DNA of 64,000 nt from Bacteroidales bacterium. GTDB lineage: Bacteria; Bacteroidota; Bacteroidia; Bacteroidales; UBA932. The notes beneath the pieces are model-generated. The model did no database searches and had not been told where the DNA came from. It saw only the letters and a list, made by a program, of their open reading frames with translations. A program made the position numbers and the translations under genes. Numbering within the stretch: position 1 is the stretch's first letter; each line of letters starts with the position of its first letter. The stretch covers positions 141,521 to 205,520 of the forward strand of contig JAFWRQ010000014.1 of assembly GCA_017519865.1 (NCBI GenBank). The letters are read 5' to 3'. Positions 34,075 to 42,229 of the stretch are shown one piece after another.

Positions 34075-36051
34075 ATGAAATCCAAGTTTGTTATAATAGG
34101 GGTCCTGGCGGTAATCGCCCTGACCTATTCCTGCGCTTCGCAGCGCAAGCTCGCCGCCATCAGGAGCGGCGACCCGGCGGCTTCGCTGGTCCTTGGAAAC
34201 GATGTCTATATCCCGGAGGTCAAGGAGGTCAAGACCCTTCGTGACACGCTCCGCATCAAGGACGACGACGGCACCGAACTGATACTGATGAAGGCCATCC
34301 TGGACGAGGACTCCGGCGAGATGGTGGCCACGGAAACGCTGGAGGCGGCCAAGGTAACGGCCCGCTTCCGCAATATCGCGGAGCGGCACGGGCTCGTGGA
34401 TCTGGCTTTCCAGATCATCGTGCCCGCAGCGATGCAGGACAGCAAGTGGCAGCTGCGCTTCTATCCCGACATGTATATGCTGGGCGACGTCGAGCGCCTC
34501 GAGCCGGTGGTCATCACCGGCAATTCCTACCGCAAGGCGCAGCTCAGGGGCTACCAGCAATATGAGCGCTTCCTGTCGCGCATCGTTTCCGACACGACGC
34601 GTTTCGTGAACGTCAGGGCTCTGGAGATCTTCCTCAAGCGTAACATCCCCCTGCTGTATGCCTTCAAGACCGACAGCACTTTCGTCTCCGACGAGCAGTT
34701 CTACACTATGTACGGAGTGTCCGAGCAGGAGGCTATCGACCATTATACCAACAAAATAGCCAAGAGTATCAACGAGCGCCGCAAGGACAAGATGGACGAG
34801 ATGTACCGCAAGTATGTCAAGGTCCCCATCGTCACCGAGGGCATCCGCCTGGATACCGTGATGGTCAGCCGCACCGGCGACTTCATCTACAATTATGTCC
34901 AGACCATCGCCACTAGGCCGCGCCTGCGTAAGGTCGACATCGTCCTGTCGGGCGACATCTATGAGTCCGACAGGCGTCTGTACGAGATTCCCGAGAGCGA
35001 GCCGCTGACCTTCTACATCAGCTCCGTCTCCGGGCTTACCGACCAGACCGAGCGTTACATGACCAAGATCATCGAGCGCCACGCTGATGCCAACACCACG
35101 AGCAACATCGACTTCAAGGTCGGCAAGAGCAACATCGACCTTGAGATGGGCAACAACCGCCGCGAGCTCGGGCGGATACGCCGCACGCTCGCTGCCTTGC
35201 TGGAGAACGAGACTTACCTGCTGGATTCCATCATCGTGACGGCTTCGGCTTCGCCCGAGGGGCGCGAAAGCCTCAATTCGAGGCTTTCCCGAGCCCGCAG
35301 CGAGTCCATCTCGCGCTATCTCGACGAGCAGATAAAGGTCCTGCAGGACTCCCTGGACCGCAACCGCAGCGTCGTTTACGACGAGTCGGGACGCCGTGTC
35401 CGCGCCGAGCGGGTGCGCATCCCGTTCATCAACCGTTCGAAGGGAGAGAACTGGGACCGCCTGGATATCCTCGTTGACCAGGATACCTACCTTACCGAGG
35501 GCGACAAGTCGCGCTACGACCTGCTGCGGCGCGTGCCTGACCTCGACGGCCGCGACGCGCTGCTTGGCCGCGAGCGCTTCTACCAGTATCTGCGCGACGA
35601 GCTTTACCCGAGGCTCCGTACCGTTGCATTCGACTTCCACATGCACCGCAAGGATATGGTCAAGGATACTATCCACACGACCGTCCTCGACTCCACCTAT
35701 ATGCGCGGTGTCAATGCCTTGCTGAACATGGACTATGACGGCGCCCTGGCGCTGCTCCAGCCTTACGAGGACTTCAACACCGCCATTGCGTACATGGGCC
35801 TCGACCGCGACTGGAGTGCAATGCAGATCCTTTCGCAGCAGAAACAGACCGCTCCGGTCAACTACCTCATGGCAATCCTTTACGCCAGGACCGGCGACGA
35901 ACAGGAGGCCGTCTCGCGCTACCTGCAGGCCTGCCGCCAGGATGCTTCGTACATCCACCGTGGCAATCTCGACCCCGAGATCTCACAGCTGATCAAAGCC
36001 TACAAACTTAACGGCTACGACGGGGAGGAAGTCCCTCCGGCGGACTACTGA
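34075..36051 (+). CDS. OmpA-like domain lipoprotein (envelope assembly)
   Basis: 658 residues, lipobox TYSC. The N-terminal 330 residues have no domain I can name. Residues about 395-450 match an OmpA-type peptidoglycan-binding segment: LLDSIIVTASASPEGRESLN then SRARSESISRYL. The C-terminal 100 residues look TPR-like (ALLNMDYDGALALLQPYEDF, MAILYARTGDEQEAVSRYLQ). Last gene of the operon; a perfect hairpin follows 29 bp after the stop. Likely anchors the lipoprotein/barrel complex to the cell wall. The gene is highly GC-biased at third positions, which creates a long antisense frame that I do not regard as a gene. Confidence 0.75.
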   Translation: MKSKFVIIGVLAVIALTYSCASQRKLAAIRSGDPAASLVLGNDVYIPEVKEVKTLRDTLRIKDDDGTELILMKAILDEDSGEMVATETLEAAKVTARFRNIAERHGLVDLAFQIIVPAAMQDSKWQLRFYPDMYMLGDVERLEPVVITGNSYRKAQLRGYQQYERFLSRIVSDTTRFVNVRALEIFLKRNIPLLYAFKTDSTFVSDEQFYTMYGVSEQEAIDHYTNKIAKSINERRKDKMDEMYRKYVKVPIVTEGIRLDTVMVSRTGDFIYNYVQTIATRPRLRKVDIVLSGDIYESDRRLYEIPESEPLTFYISSVSGLTDQTERYMTKIIERHADANTTSNIDFKVGKSNIDLEMGNNRRELGRIRRTLAALLENETYLLDSIIVTASASPEGRESLNSRLSRARSESISRYLDEQIKVLQDSLDRNRSVVYDESGRRVRAERVRIPFINRSKGENWDRLDILVDQDTYLTEGDKSRYDLLRRVPDLDGRDALLGRERFYQYLRDELYPRLRTVAFDFHMHRKDMVKDTIHTTVLDSTYMRGVNALLNMDYDGALALLQPYEDFNTAIAYMGLDRDWSAMQILSQQKQTAPVNYLMAILYARTGDEQEAVSRYLQACRQDASYIHRGNLDPEISQLIKAYKLNGYDGEEVPPADY

Positions 36052-36079
36052 TTCTCCCTCCAAGCGCAGTTATAACACA

Positions 36080-36115
36080 GTAACCCTCAACCGCAAGTTG
36101 AGGGTTACTTGCTTT
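36080..36115 (+). terminator. Hairpin terminator after the envelope operon, also a repeat-family member
   Basis: GTAACCCTCAAC, five-base loop, GTTGAGGGTTAC: a perfect 12-bp stem, 29 bp in total, followed by TTGCTTTTTCG. It works as a plausible intrinsic terminator. A degenerate second copy (CCCTCAACC...) begins 52 bp later, near 36136, so it also belongs to the AACCCTC/GAGGGTT palindrome family found at 37019-37146 and 42988-43016. Confidence 0.7.
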
Positions 36116-36168
36116 TTCGCCGGAAACCGGCTTGTCCCTCAACCTCCGGTGGAAGGTTAGGGGAGGCG

Positions 36169-36199
36169 TTGGAAATGAGCGGGATAAATGCTAGTTTTG
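36169..36199 (+). promoter_or_regulatory. Candidate promoter for the repeat-protein gene
   Basis: TTGG, 19 nt, TAGTTTTG: exact -7 and partial -33 match. The predicted transcript start near 36206 favours the ATG at 36221 over the one at 36212. Confidence 0.55.
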
Positions 36200-36220
36200 T
36201 AGAAAACAATTATGGAGTTG

Positions 36221-36652
36221 ATGAAGAATAGATTTTTGATGATGGTCGCGGCGGTGGTGCTGGCGGCGGCAGTGGCGCTGTGCGGCGGGCCGGAGGCCCG
36301 GGCGCAGCGCATCACCGACGCCGGCTACAAGGCCGTCGGCTACATCAAGGCCGACGGGACCGTCCAGGACGCATCATACAGGATCGTAGGCCATATAAAG
36401 TCTGACGGGACGGTGCAGGACGCCTCTTACAAGATAACCTACCATCTGAAAGGAGACGGTACTGTGCAGGATGCATCATACAGGATAGTAGGGCATATCA
36501 AGGACGACGGGACAGTCCAAGACTCGGGCTACAAGATCATCGGCCACGTCAAGAAGGACGGTACCATCCAGGATGCATCCTATAAGATTATCGGCCACGC
36601 GGAGGGAATACCGCTCCACTGGGCGGCTTTCTATTTCTTCTTCAACAAATGA
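36221..36652 (+). CDS. Secreted 17-residue tandem-repeat protein
   Basis: 143 residues from MKNRFLMMVAA (in-frame ATG 9 bp earlier). After the signal peptide (ending ARAQ) the protein is almost only six copies of a 17-residue unit, consensus DASYRIVGHIKSDGTVQ, ending in AAFYFFFNK. Strong periodicity of small, aromatic and Gly-Thr-Val-Gln positions suggests beta-strand blades closing into a small flower-like fold. Similar repeats occur in Bacteroidales proteins annotated as 4-fold beta flower, from memory and not checked. Function unknown. Stands alone with its own promoter. Confidence 0.72.
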   Translation: MKNRFLMMVAAVVLAAAVALCGGPEARAQRITDAGYKAVGYIKADGTVQDASYRIVGHIKSDGTVQDASYKITYHLKGDGTVQDASYRIVGHIKDDGTVQDSGYKIIGHVKKDGTIQDASYKIIGHAEGIPLHWAAFYFFFNK

Positions 36653-36789
36653 CAGCCTGAACATTTCCCTCCTGTCCACGATAATTTACCTCACCGACAA
36701 AGTGTCCGCCAATGGCGCGGACTTTTCCACATAGCAGTGGGAAAAGTCCAACGCCCCCTCCCTCCATCCGCCCTTTCCTTTTCCCTCCT

Positions 36790-36923
36790 TCTGCCCTTTC
36801 CGCCTGCATCTCCTTCTCCGTCCCCTCCTCCTCTGCACACGCCCCTTCTGCCCTTTCCGCCTGCATCTCCTCCTCCGTCCCCTCCTCCTCTGCACACGCC
36901 TCTTCTGCCCTTTCCGCCTAACC
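36790..36923 (+). repeat. 57-bp tandem repeat (about 2.3 copies)
   Basis: Unit starting TCTGCCCTTTCCGCCTGCAT recurs at 36790, 36847 and 36904, exactly 57 bp apart. Nearly pure pyrimidine on the plus strand apart from GCACACG blocks. 57 is a multiple of three, but no supported gene reads through it. Confidence 0.8.
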
Positions 36924-37018
36924 TCTCTCCCCCTACTGTCCCACCCGCAAGCATCTTTACCTCTCCCGCTCGTCCAACCTCCCCCGTCCCCTGACCCCTT
37001 CCTTCCCAATATCTCCCT

Positions 37019-37146
37019 CAACCCTCAACCCCGGTGGAGGGTTACCCTACTTTTTTGCAAAATCCCTCGCAACCCTCAACCCCCGGTGGAGGGTTACCCT
37101 GCTTTTCAGCAAAATCCCTCGCAACCCTCAACCCACGGCGGAGGGT
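37019..37146 (+). repeat. Three palindromes AACCCTC...GAGGGTT at 51-52 bp spacing
   Basis: Units begin at about 37020, 37071 and 37123. Centre is CCCCGGTG-like, and the spacer TTTGCAAAATCCCTCGC is conserved between the first two. With two flanking bases on each side the palindrome is 28-29 bp, the same unit length and period as the RAYT-linked family but with an unrelated sequence. Confidence 0.85.
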
Positions 37147-37339
37147 TAAACCAGTTTACCCAGTGGGTTGGGCAGGAAGGACGCTAGAAAAACACCTTGA
37201 GCGATAAAACGGCTCGGAGAGGCTTAGAAGGCATTTCGTGACTTAAGGTCCCATATGATTTACCGGTACCTTGATCGGTGATAGGTCTTATATGTAGCTA
37301 CATTGCGGATTAGCTCACAAGGTGTTTTTCCGTAATGTT

Positions 37340-37406
37340 ATCCCTCGGCATTTTGCTGAGGGATGTCGGTGAAAGTGGAGTACCTCTCGGCATTTAACTG
37401 AGGGAT
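37340..37406 (+). repeat. Two short palindromes ATCCCTC...GAGGGAT, 42-bp period
   Basis: Units 37340-37364 and 37382-37406, with central GGCATTTTGCT or GGCATTTAACT, each followed by GTCGG. The 42-bp period equals that of the family at 42870-42948 but the sequence differs. Confidence 0.75.
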
Positions 37407-37788
37407 GTCGGGAGGGGTGGATGGTTTTAAGAAGAATAACGATATATTTGTAGAAGGACATTGAGGCCTGCAAAAAAAACTGAAGATTTTTCCAACCTTT
37501 CGGCGGTGGTTTGCGTTATAGTATTGAAACCACTCCGCAACAGGAAGATCCTGCAGGACGGAACCCATAAAGGAGACCGGAGTCAGTGCGAAGGGGAAAG
37601 GTCGAAGACGGAAGGAGAGACAGTGACGAGGTTGGGTACGCCGGAGAGAAGCCGGATCGGTGACGAGGCAAAAGACGGAAGGGAGAGATAGAAGGAGGAG
37701 ACGGGGAAGGAAGAGGGGAGAAGCAGAAGCGGGGACGAGCCTGGGAGGGAAGGGTGGAATGTCGAACAGTTTAATAAATGATACAGTT

Positions 37789-38235
37789 ATGGATTTCTTT
37801 GAGTATGTAATGCTTCCGATCTGCATCTGCGTGGTGCTCCCGGTGCTGATCGTGTTGATCGTCGGACTTGTACGCAAGAACGAGACAAACCGCAAGGCGG
37901 AGATTATGCTGAAAGCCATCGAGAATGGCGTAACCATTGATCCGGAATTATTTATGGCAAAAACAAAGAAGAGAGGCTCCATCAAGCAGGACCTTATGGA
38001 CAAACTGACAGGAGCTTGCATCACCAGTCTGATGGGAGTGGCTTTCATAGTCCTTGCCCTGGTGAACGCCTATGCTGGCGGAATCAGTTTCAACATCTTC
38101 CCTTCTTCTTACGTTCCTGTCGCCGGAGCCGTGCTTCTGGCCGTGGGCATAGGACTCTTCATCTCATACTTCGTCAGTAAGAAGATGCTGGCGAAGGAGA
38201 TTGAGGCAGAGGAAAGGGAACTTCTCGAAAAGTAG
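37789..38235 (+). CDS. DUF6249-family membrane protein
   Basis: 148 residues from MDFFEYVMLPICIC. First transmembrane helix at about 5-28, a cytoplasmic basic/acidic stretch (RKNETNRKAEIMLKAIENGV), then two helices (about 75-95 and 105-125) and a charged coiled tail (KEIEAEERELLEK). DUF6249 proteins lie beside an ECF sigma factor in many Bacteroidetes, as here (2-bp gap). The longer open frame upstream is purine-rich low complexity, so I reject its starts; an ATG at 37759 remains possible. Confidence 0.8.
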   Translation: MDFFEYVMLPICICVVLPVLIVLIVGLVRKNETNRKAEIMLKAIENGVTIDPELFMAKTKKRGSIKQDLMDKLTGACITSLMGVAFIVLALVNAYAGGISFNIFPSSYVPVAGAVLLAVGIGLFISYFVSKKMLAKEIEAEERELLEK

Positions 38236-38237
38236 GT

Positions 38238-38714
38238 ATGACCCGGGAGCGGTTCATCTCCGAAGTAAGAGCATGTCAGGGACGGCTGAGGCGGTTCCTG
38301 GCTTCGCTGTGCGGGGATGCCGCCCTGGCGGACGACATCGCACAGGAAGCGCTCGTCCGCGCTTACGTCTGCTCCGACAATTTCTCAGGCAATTTCAAGG
38401 CCTGGCTCTTCAGGATAGCCTATAACTGTTTCATCGACAATCTGAGGCGGGTGCCGGCGCCGGCGGCGACGCTCGACGCGCCGGAGGCGCTCCGCGTCGC
38501 CGACCCAGCCGCCTCCGACGCGGCGTTCCGCCACGAGGAGCTGCGGCGGGCGTTGTCGCTCCTTCCGGAGAAGGAGCGTACCGCCATCGCGCTCCACTAC
38601 TTCGAAGACCTCCCTGTCAAGGAAATCGCATCCATCATGCAGATTCCCGTCGGCACGGTCAAGTATCACCTTTCGGTGGGCAGGGACCACCTCAAACAAC
38701 ACATCCGAATATGA
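38238..38714 (+). CDS. ECF-type RNA polymerase sigma factor
   Basis: 158 residues. Region 2 core: CGDAALADDIAQEALVRAY then KAWLFRIAYNCFIDNLRR. Region 4: LSLLPEKERTAIALHYFEDL, then VKEIASIMQIPVGTVKYHLS, a clear sigma-70 region 4 helix-turn-helix. The linker is Ala/Pro-rich. Its stop overlaps the next start by 4 nt (ATGA), so the pair is co-translated; the small membrane protein downstream may be its anti-sigma factor. Confidence 0.95.
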   Translation: MTRERFISEVRACQGRLRRFLASLCGDAALADDIAQEALVRAYVCSDNFSGNFKAWLFRIAYNCFIDNLRRVPAPAATLDAPEALRVADPAASDAAFRHEELRRALSLLPEKERTAIALHYFEDLPVKEIASIMQIPVGTVKYHLSVGRDHLKQHIRI

Positions 38715-39073
38715 AAGATTTGGACCGATTCTTACGCGAAAATGCCCCGGAAACCCCTGAGGAGGGACAGTTCCTCATAGAGACCAATGCGCGGCTGGAC
38801 TCCGTCGAAGGCATTAAGAAGACCGTCGACGGAGAGAACCGCCGCTGGCGCGTCGCGCTGATAATAGCGCTCGCCGCCGGCCTCGTACTCGGATGCATCA
38901 TTACTCTTATAGTGATGTTTTATCCCGTCCAGCCCGCCCGGGCTGACGTCTCCGCCGTCGCGCGGGCGGTGGAGTCGCTCCGCGACTACAAGGAAGCCCT
39001 GATGGGCGCCATCGCATTCTGCGCCGTCGCCCTCGGCCTCCTCCTGATGTCGCGGAAGTGCGAGGCGCTGTAG
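38711..39073 (+). CDS. Small membrane protein, possible anti-sigma factor
   Basis: 120 residues: a hydrophilic N-terminus (KDLDRFLRENAPETPEEGQF), one helix at about 47-70 (VALIIALAAGLVLGCIITLI), a short extracytoplasmic loop, and a second helix at about 97-115. No zinc-binding anti-sigma motif. Assignment as anti-sigma partner rests only on the 4-nt overlap with the sigma gene and on the topology. Confidence 0.6.
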   Translation: MKDLDRFLRENAPETPEEGQFLIETNARLDSVEGIKKTVDGENRRWRVALIIALAAGLVLGCIITLIVMFYPVQPARADVSAVARAVESLRDYKEALMGAIAFCAVALGLLLMSRKCEAL

Positions 39074-39082
39074 GCGCCTGGC

Positions 39083-39832
39083 CTATTTGCTATAGACTGC
39101 CCTGATGTTCATCCCGAAGGCACGGTCCGAGGTCGGGAGGGACATATTGTTGAGAGAGGGGGTCCTTACGTGCGGAGACACCATCAGACAGTATGCTCTG
39201 GAAGGGTTGTAAACATCATACAGGAAACGATTCTCCGTGTATTCGATCTCGGCCGTCCAGAAATACCCTGCGTAGTTTTCACTATTCACGGGGAATTTCG
39301 TCCCGTCGCAGTTGCCCGCTGCCGGAAACATAATGCTCTTTCCAGTCTTGATGCTGGTCAGTTTCAGGCAGTCGATAAGTCCAACCTTTTCAATTGACTG
39401 GGTCAGTAATGGCGAGTCGATAAGTTCCTGGATGTCTTCTCTGGTCGGCACGTGCCAGCCTTCGCCGAGCAGGACGTGCGCGGCATCGTCTTCGGGCTTC
39501 AGTGCGACCCTGTAGTCGATGTTGCTTCCGTATGCGGGGTTGTAGTTGTATTTGGTCAGGGATCTGGGGGAATTGTTGCTCCAAGCGTAATTGCTCCAAT
39601 TGTAGAACGCGTCCTTCGGCGCCGTCTCGCCCCAAGAAAAAAAGTACCCGGGTTCACCCGGCTTGGTCGCACCGATGTCGAATGACGCCCACTTGACGGA
39701 TAGCCCGAGGTCTACGGCTTCGGGGATGACGATCTTATCCGGCTCTTCCTCTTCCTCCGGCTTGGTGCAGGAGAAACATAGGAGCGAAAGGCAGGCAAAT
39801 GCCAAAGCTGAAAGTTTCGACATAGTCTTCAT
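39083..39832 (-). CDS. Lipoprotein with FISUMP-like domain
   Basis: 249 residues, lipobox CFSC, acidic spacer (EEEEEPDK), then AVDLGLSVKWASFDIGATKP and YFFSWGETAP, the start of domains like the Fibrobacter succinogenes major paralogous domain common in Bacteroidetes. EGWHVPTREDIQELI and YFWTAEI are also typical, and the C-terminal AFGMNIRAVY matches the family ending. Surface lipoprotein of unknown role. Convergent with the sigma module (9-bp gap). A second Met gives a start at 39823. Confidence 0.75.
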   Translation of the reverse strand: MKTMSKLSALAFACLSLLCFSCTKPEEEEEPDKIVIPEAVDLGLSVKWASFDIGATKPGEPGYFFSWGETAPKDAFYNWSNYAWSNNSPRSLTKYNYNPAYGSNIDYRVALKPEDDAAHVLLGEGWHVPTREDIQELIDSPLLTQSIEKVGLIDCLKLTSIKTGKSIMFPAAGNCDGTKFPVNSENYAGYFWTAEIEYTENRFLYDVYNPSRAYCLMVSPHVRTPSLNNMSLPTSDRAFGMNIRAVYSK

Positions 39833-39861
39833 TGAAATGCTTGGTTTTTGACAAAAATAAT

Positions 39862-39869
39862 TAAATTTG
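39862..39869 (+). promoter_or_regulatory. Candidate -7 element (TAAATTTG)
   Basis: Exact TAnnTTTG, with TTGG about 17 nt upstream (39841-39844) as a weak -33. The predicted leader to the ATG at 39888 is only about 12 nt. Confidence 0.5.
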
Positions 39870-39887
39870 TGATAATTACCATTTTAT

Positions 39888-41435
39888 ATGAGGGCTTTTT
39901 CCATATTCGCCGCGTTTCTGGTATTGATTTCGGCCTGCACTGGTAAGCTTCCTCCGGAGGATATCCCCTCTGAGGAGCCTGCAAAGGAGGCGGGGCCGAT
40001 ATTCTTTGGGCTCGCCGTGAAGTATCCCCAGCTTATCGAGCACCTCTCCGACACAGAGGACTATCTGGTTGAGCTACCCTTCGACAAGAACGACCAGATG
40101 GTCGTCACCGGCGAAGGCATCAGCGGAACCCTCAAATACGACCGTTTCTATATCTTCCCTTATGCTGTGGGATTCTCAGGCTACCTGACATACGACGGTC
40201 CGGGAGGGCCTCCGGCCGACCTGGTCCTGAACGTCAAACGCATCAACCCTTCCTTCTCCAACGACGGAAACGCCCTTACCGGGCCGGCGGCGACAATGGG
40301 TCTGGAAGAAGCGGTAAACAGATACGGTGTCAGCAGTGGGACCTGCACATACGGCAACCCCGCTGTGGAGTTGTCCCAGTCGACGGCCTTTTACTCCGTG
40401 ACAATGGACGTGACGTCAGGCTTCCCTGCCGGTAAAGGTAATAAGGTCACACTGATCGATAATGGCAAGGCATACGGCCCTTTTGACTTTGACCCTCGCA
40501 GCGAGGAGGCGCTTGTCCTGGCGCTTCCCGGAGGCGCGGAGCTGACCAGGCCGATGCTTGAGTTGGACGGAATTGCAAAGTTCCCCATTTCGCCCGACCT
40601 GGTACCAATCAGCCAGGAGTCTTTCGTGTTGGAAAGCGGGCACCATTACTGGGAGTCCGTCCAGCTTCGCAACCTTTCGGCAGAATGGTACTTCAGTCCG
40701 GCATATAATACGGTCTATTACCAGCCTGACCCTCAAACGCCTACGAGAAGCACCATTTCCGCCTTTGGCGAGGCCCATAACGTATTTCTCAGCAACATCA
40801 ATATAGAAAGCAACCGGACGGCGATATCCTTTGGCAACGACACATTTGTCTGGGTGGACGGGAACTGCCGTGCCGTCTCCACTGACGGCAGCAGTCCCGC
40901 CATCTTCATCGCCTCCGGTAGTTCGCTCCACATCAAGGGCGACGGCAACCTCATTGCCGAGAGCAATGGCGAGGGTGAAGGAGGCGCGGGAATAAACTTC
41001 GGCAGCTTCCAAAGGGACTGTGGCGACATCTACATTGAAGGCGCCGTAAGCGTGCAGGCCAAGGGCGCTGCGGGCGCAGCCGGAATCGGAATGGGAAAGG
41101 TCACTACCACCCAGGCGATAGAGTTCAATTGCGGTAATATCTTCATCAATACGACCGGAACGGTCAAGGCCGTCGGCGGCGCCGGAGCGGCAGGCATAGG
41201 CTCCGGACGCCTGCCGTACTGGGATTGTTCCGTGTATTTCGGTAGTATTTCGGTCTTAGGAGGCATAGTTGACGCCACCGGAGGGGGAGAAGGTGCCCCC
41301 GATATCGGGGTCTGTGAAGGGGCTAGTATCCCCGGGGGAGTGTCGGTGGGTGCTGGCGTGACTTACGACGGCGTACACGGTTACCACGTCGTAAGGACTG
41401 ACGGCACTGTACCCGCGGCTTACGACAAAGATTGA
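39888..41435 (+). CDS. Large lipoprotein with fimbrillin-like N-part and beta-helix-like C-part
   Basis: 515 residues, lipobox ISAC. The N-terminal 250 residues are beta-rich (ISGTLKYDRFYIFPYAVGF) and recall fimbrillin-family proteins. From about 350 on, Gly/Ala/Ile-rich repeats (SVQAKGAAGAAGIGMGKVTT, TVKAVGGAGAAGIGSGRL) suggest a stacked beta-helix or adhesin stalk. It ends in HVVRTDGTVPAAYDKD. No catalytic motif seen. Probably cell-surface, perhaps an adhesin or fimbrial tip component. Only 24 bp from the convergent ZIP gene. Confidence 0.65.
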   Translation: MRAFSIFAAFLVLISACTGKLPPEDIPSEEPAKEAGPIFFGLAVKYPQLIEHLSDTEDYLVELPFDKNDQMVVTGEGISGTLKYDRFYIFPYAVGFSGYLTYDGPGGPPADLVLNVKRINPSFSNDGNALTGPAATMGLEEAVNRYGVSSGTCTYGNPAVELSQSTAFYSVTMDVTSGFPAGKGNKVTLIDNGKAYGPFDFDPRSEEALVLALPGGAELTRPMLELDGIAKFPISPDLVPISQESFVLESGHHYWESVQLRNLSAEWYFSPAYNTVYYQPDPQTPTRSTISAFGEAHNVFLSNINIESNRTAISFGNDTFVWVDGNCRAVSTDGSSPAIFIASGSSLHIKGDGNLIAESNGEGEGGAGINFGSFQRDCGDIYIEGAVSVQAKGAAGAAGIGMGKVTTTQAIEFNCGNIFINTTGTVKAVGGAGAAGIGSGRLPYWDCSVYFGSISVLGGIVDATGGGEGAPDIGVCEGASIPGGVSVGAGVTYDGVHGYHVVRTDGTVPAAYDKD

Positions 41436-41459
41436 TATTTCTTTAGCGGTCAGGTATTC

Positions 41460-42218
41460 TCAGCCCATAACTACGTCGAGGACCATCATAAGTGCGAAGC
41501 CGATGGCAAAGCCGACCGTCGCGACGTTGGAATGTTTGCCCTGCGAGGCGTCCGGAACCAGTTCCTCCACCACGACGTAGAGCATAGCGCCTGCGGCGAA
41601 AGCCAGCAGGCCGGGCATCAGCGGCGTGACCGCGGCAGCCAGCAGGATGACCAGCGCGCCGCCGATGGGCTCGACGATGCCGCTCAGCGCGCCTACCCAG
41701 AAGGATTTCCAGCGGCTGTTGCCGGCGGCGCGCAGCGGCATCGAGATGATCGCCCCTTCGGGGACGTTCTGGATGGCGATGCCCAGCGAGAGCGCGAGCG
41801 CACCGGCGGCCGTCATTCCGGCGCCGCCGCTCAGCGCCCCAGCGATGGCCACGCCCACCGCCATTCCCTCCGGGAAATTGTGGATTGTCACGGCCAGCGC
41901 CAGCATTGTCGTCTTCGACAACCTGCTCTTCGGCCCCTCGGGGCCTCCCGCCGGGTGCAAGTGCGGCGTCACGTGGTCGATCAGCAACAGGAAGGCGAAG
42001 CCTCCCAGCAGCCCGATCGTCACCGGCCAGACGCCGCCCATCTCCATCCCCGGAATCAGCAGCGACCACACGGATGCCGCCACCATCACGCCGGACGCAA
42101 AGCCCAGCAGGACCTTCTGCAGCAGCTCCGGCATCTCTTTCGTCATAAAGAAAACGAATGCAGCCCCAGCCGCCGTCCCCAGGAAAGGAATCAATAAAGC
42201 AGTAAATATCGCGTTCAT
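41460..42218 (-). CDS. ZIP-family divalent metal transporter
   Basis: 252 residues from MNAIFTALLIPFLGTAAGAA. About eight helices; metal-site motifs TIHNFPEGMAVGVAIAGAL and GIAIQNVPEGAIISMPL, and a His-containing loop (HVTPHLHPAGG). Such proteins bring Zn2+ or other divalent metals inward across the inner membrane. A longer frame upstream encodes EKDEVEKDEVEKK, which comes from a 15-bp repeat, so I reject that start. Alternative-frame ORFs overlapping this gene are shadows. Confidence 0.92.
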   Translation of the reverse strand: MNAIFTALLIPFLGTAAGAAFVFFMTKEMPELLQKVLLGFASGVMVAASVWSLLIPGMEMGGVWPVTIGLLGGFAFLLLIDHVTPHLHPAGGPEGPKSRLSKTTMLALAVTIHNFPEGMAVGVAIAGALSGGAGMTAAGALALSLGIAIQNVPEGAIISMPLRAAGNSRWKSFWVGALSGIVEPIGGALVILLAAAVTPLMPGLLAFAAGAMLYVVVEELVPDASQGKHSNVATVGFAIGFALMMVLDVVMG

Positions 42219-42229
42219 AATGCACTCTC

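Larger units (their letters stand above)
36653..37788. other. Gene-poor 1.1-kb segment
   Basis: I see no credible gene. It contains, in order: a polypyrimidine stretch (about 36740-36960 on the plus strand) with a 57-bp minisatellite; three AACCCTC/GAGGGTT palindromes; about 190 bp with nothing recognisable; two ATCCCTC/GAGGGAT palindromes; and a purine-rich stretch (about 37540-37760) leading into the DUF6249 gene. Open frames here are low-complexity by-products of base skew. Confidence 0.7.

Noticed and set aside
34057-35958. Long minus-strand open frame (633 codons)
   Set aside because: Antisense shadow of the OmpA-domain lipoprotein; no signal, domain or start context.
37150-37335. Possible tRNA or structured RNA between palindrome groups
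   Set aside because: No acceptor/anticodon pattern or other consistent stem set could be found by eye.
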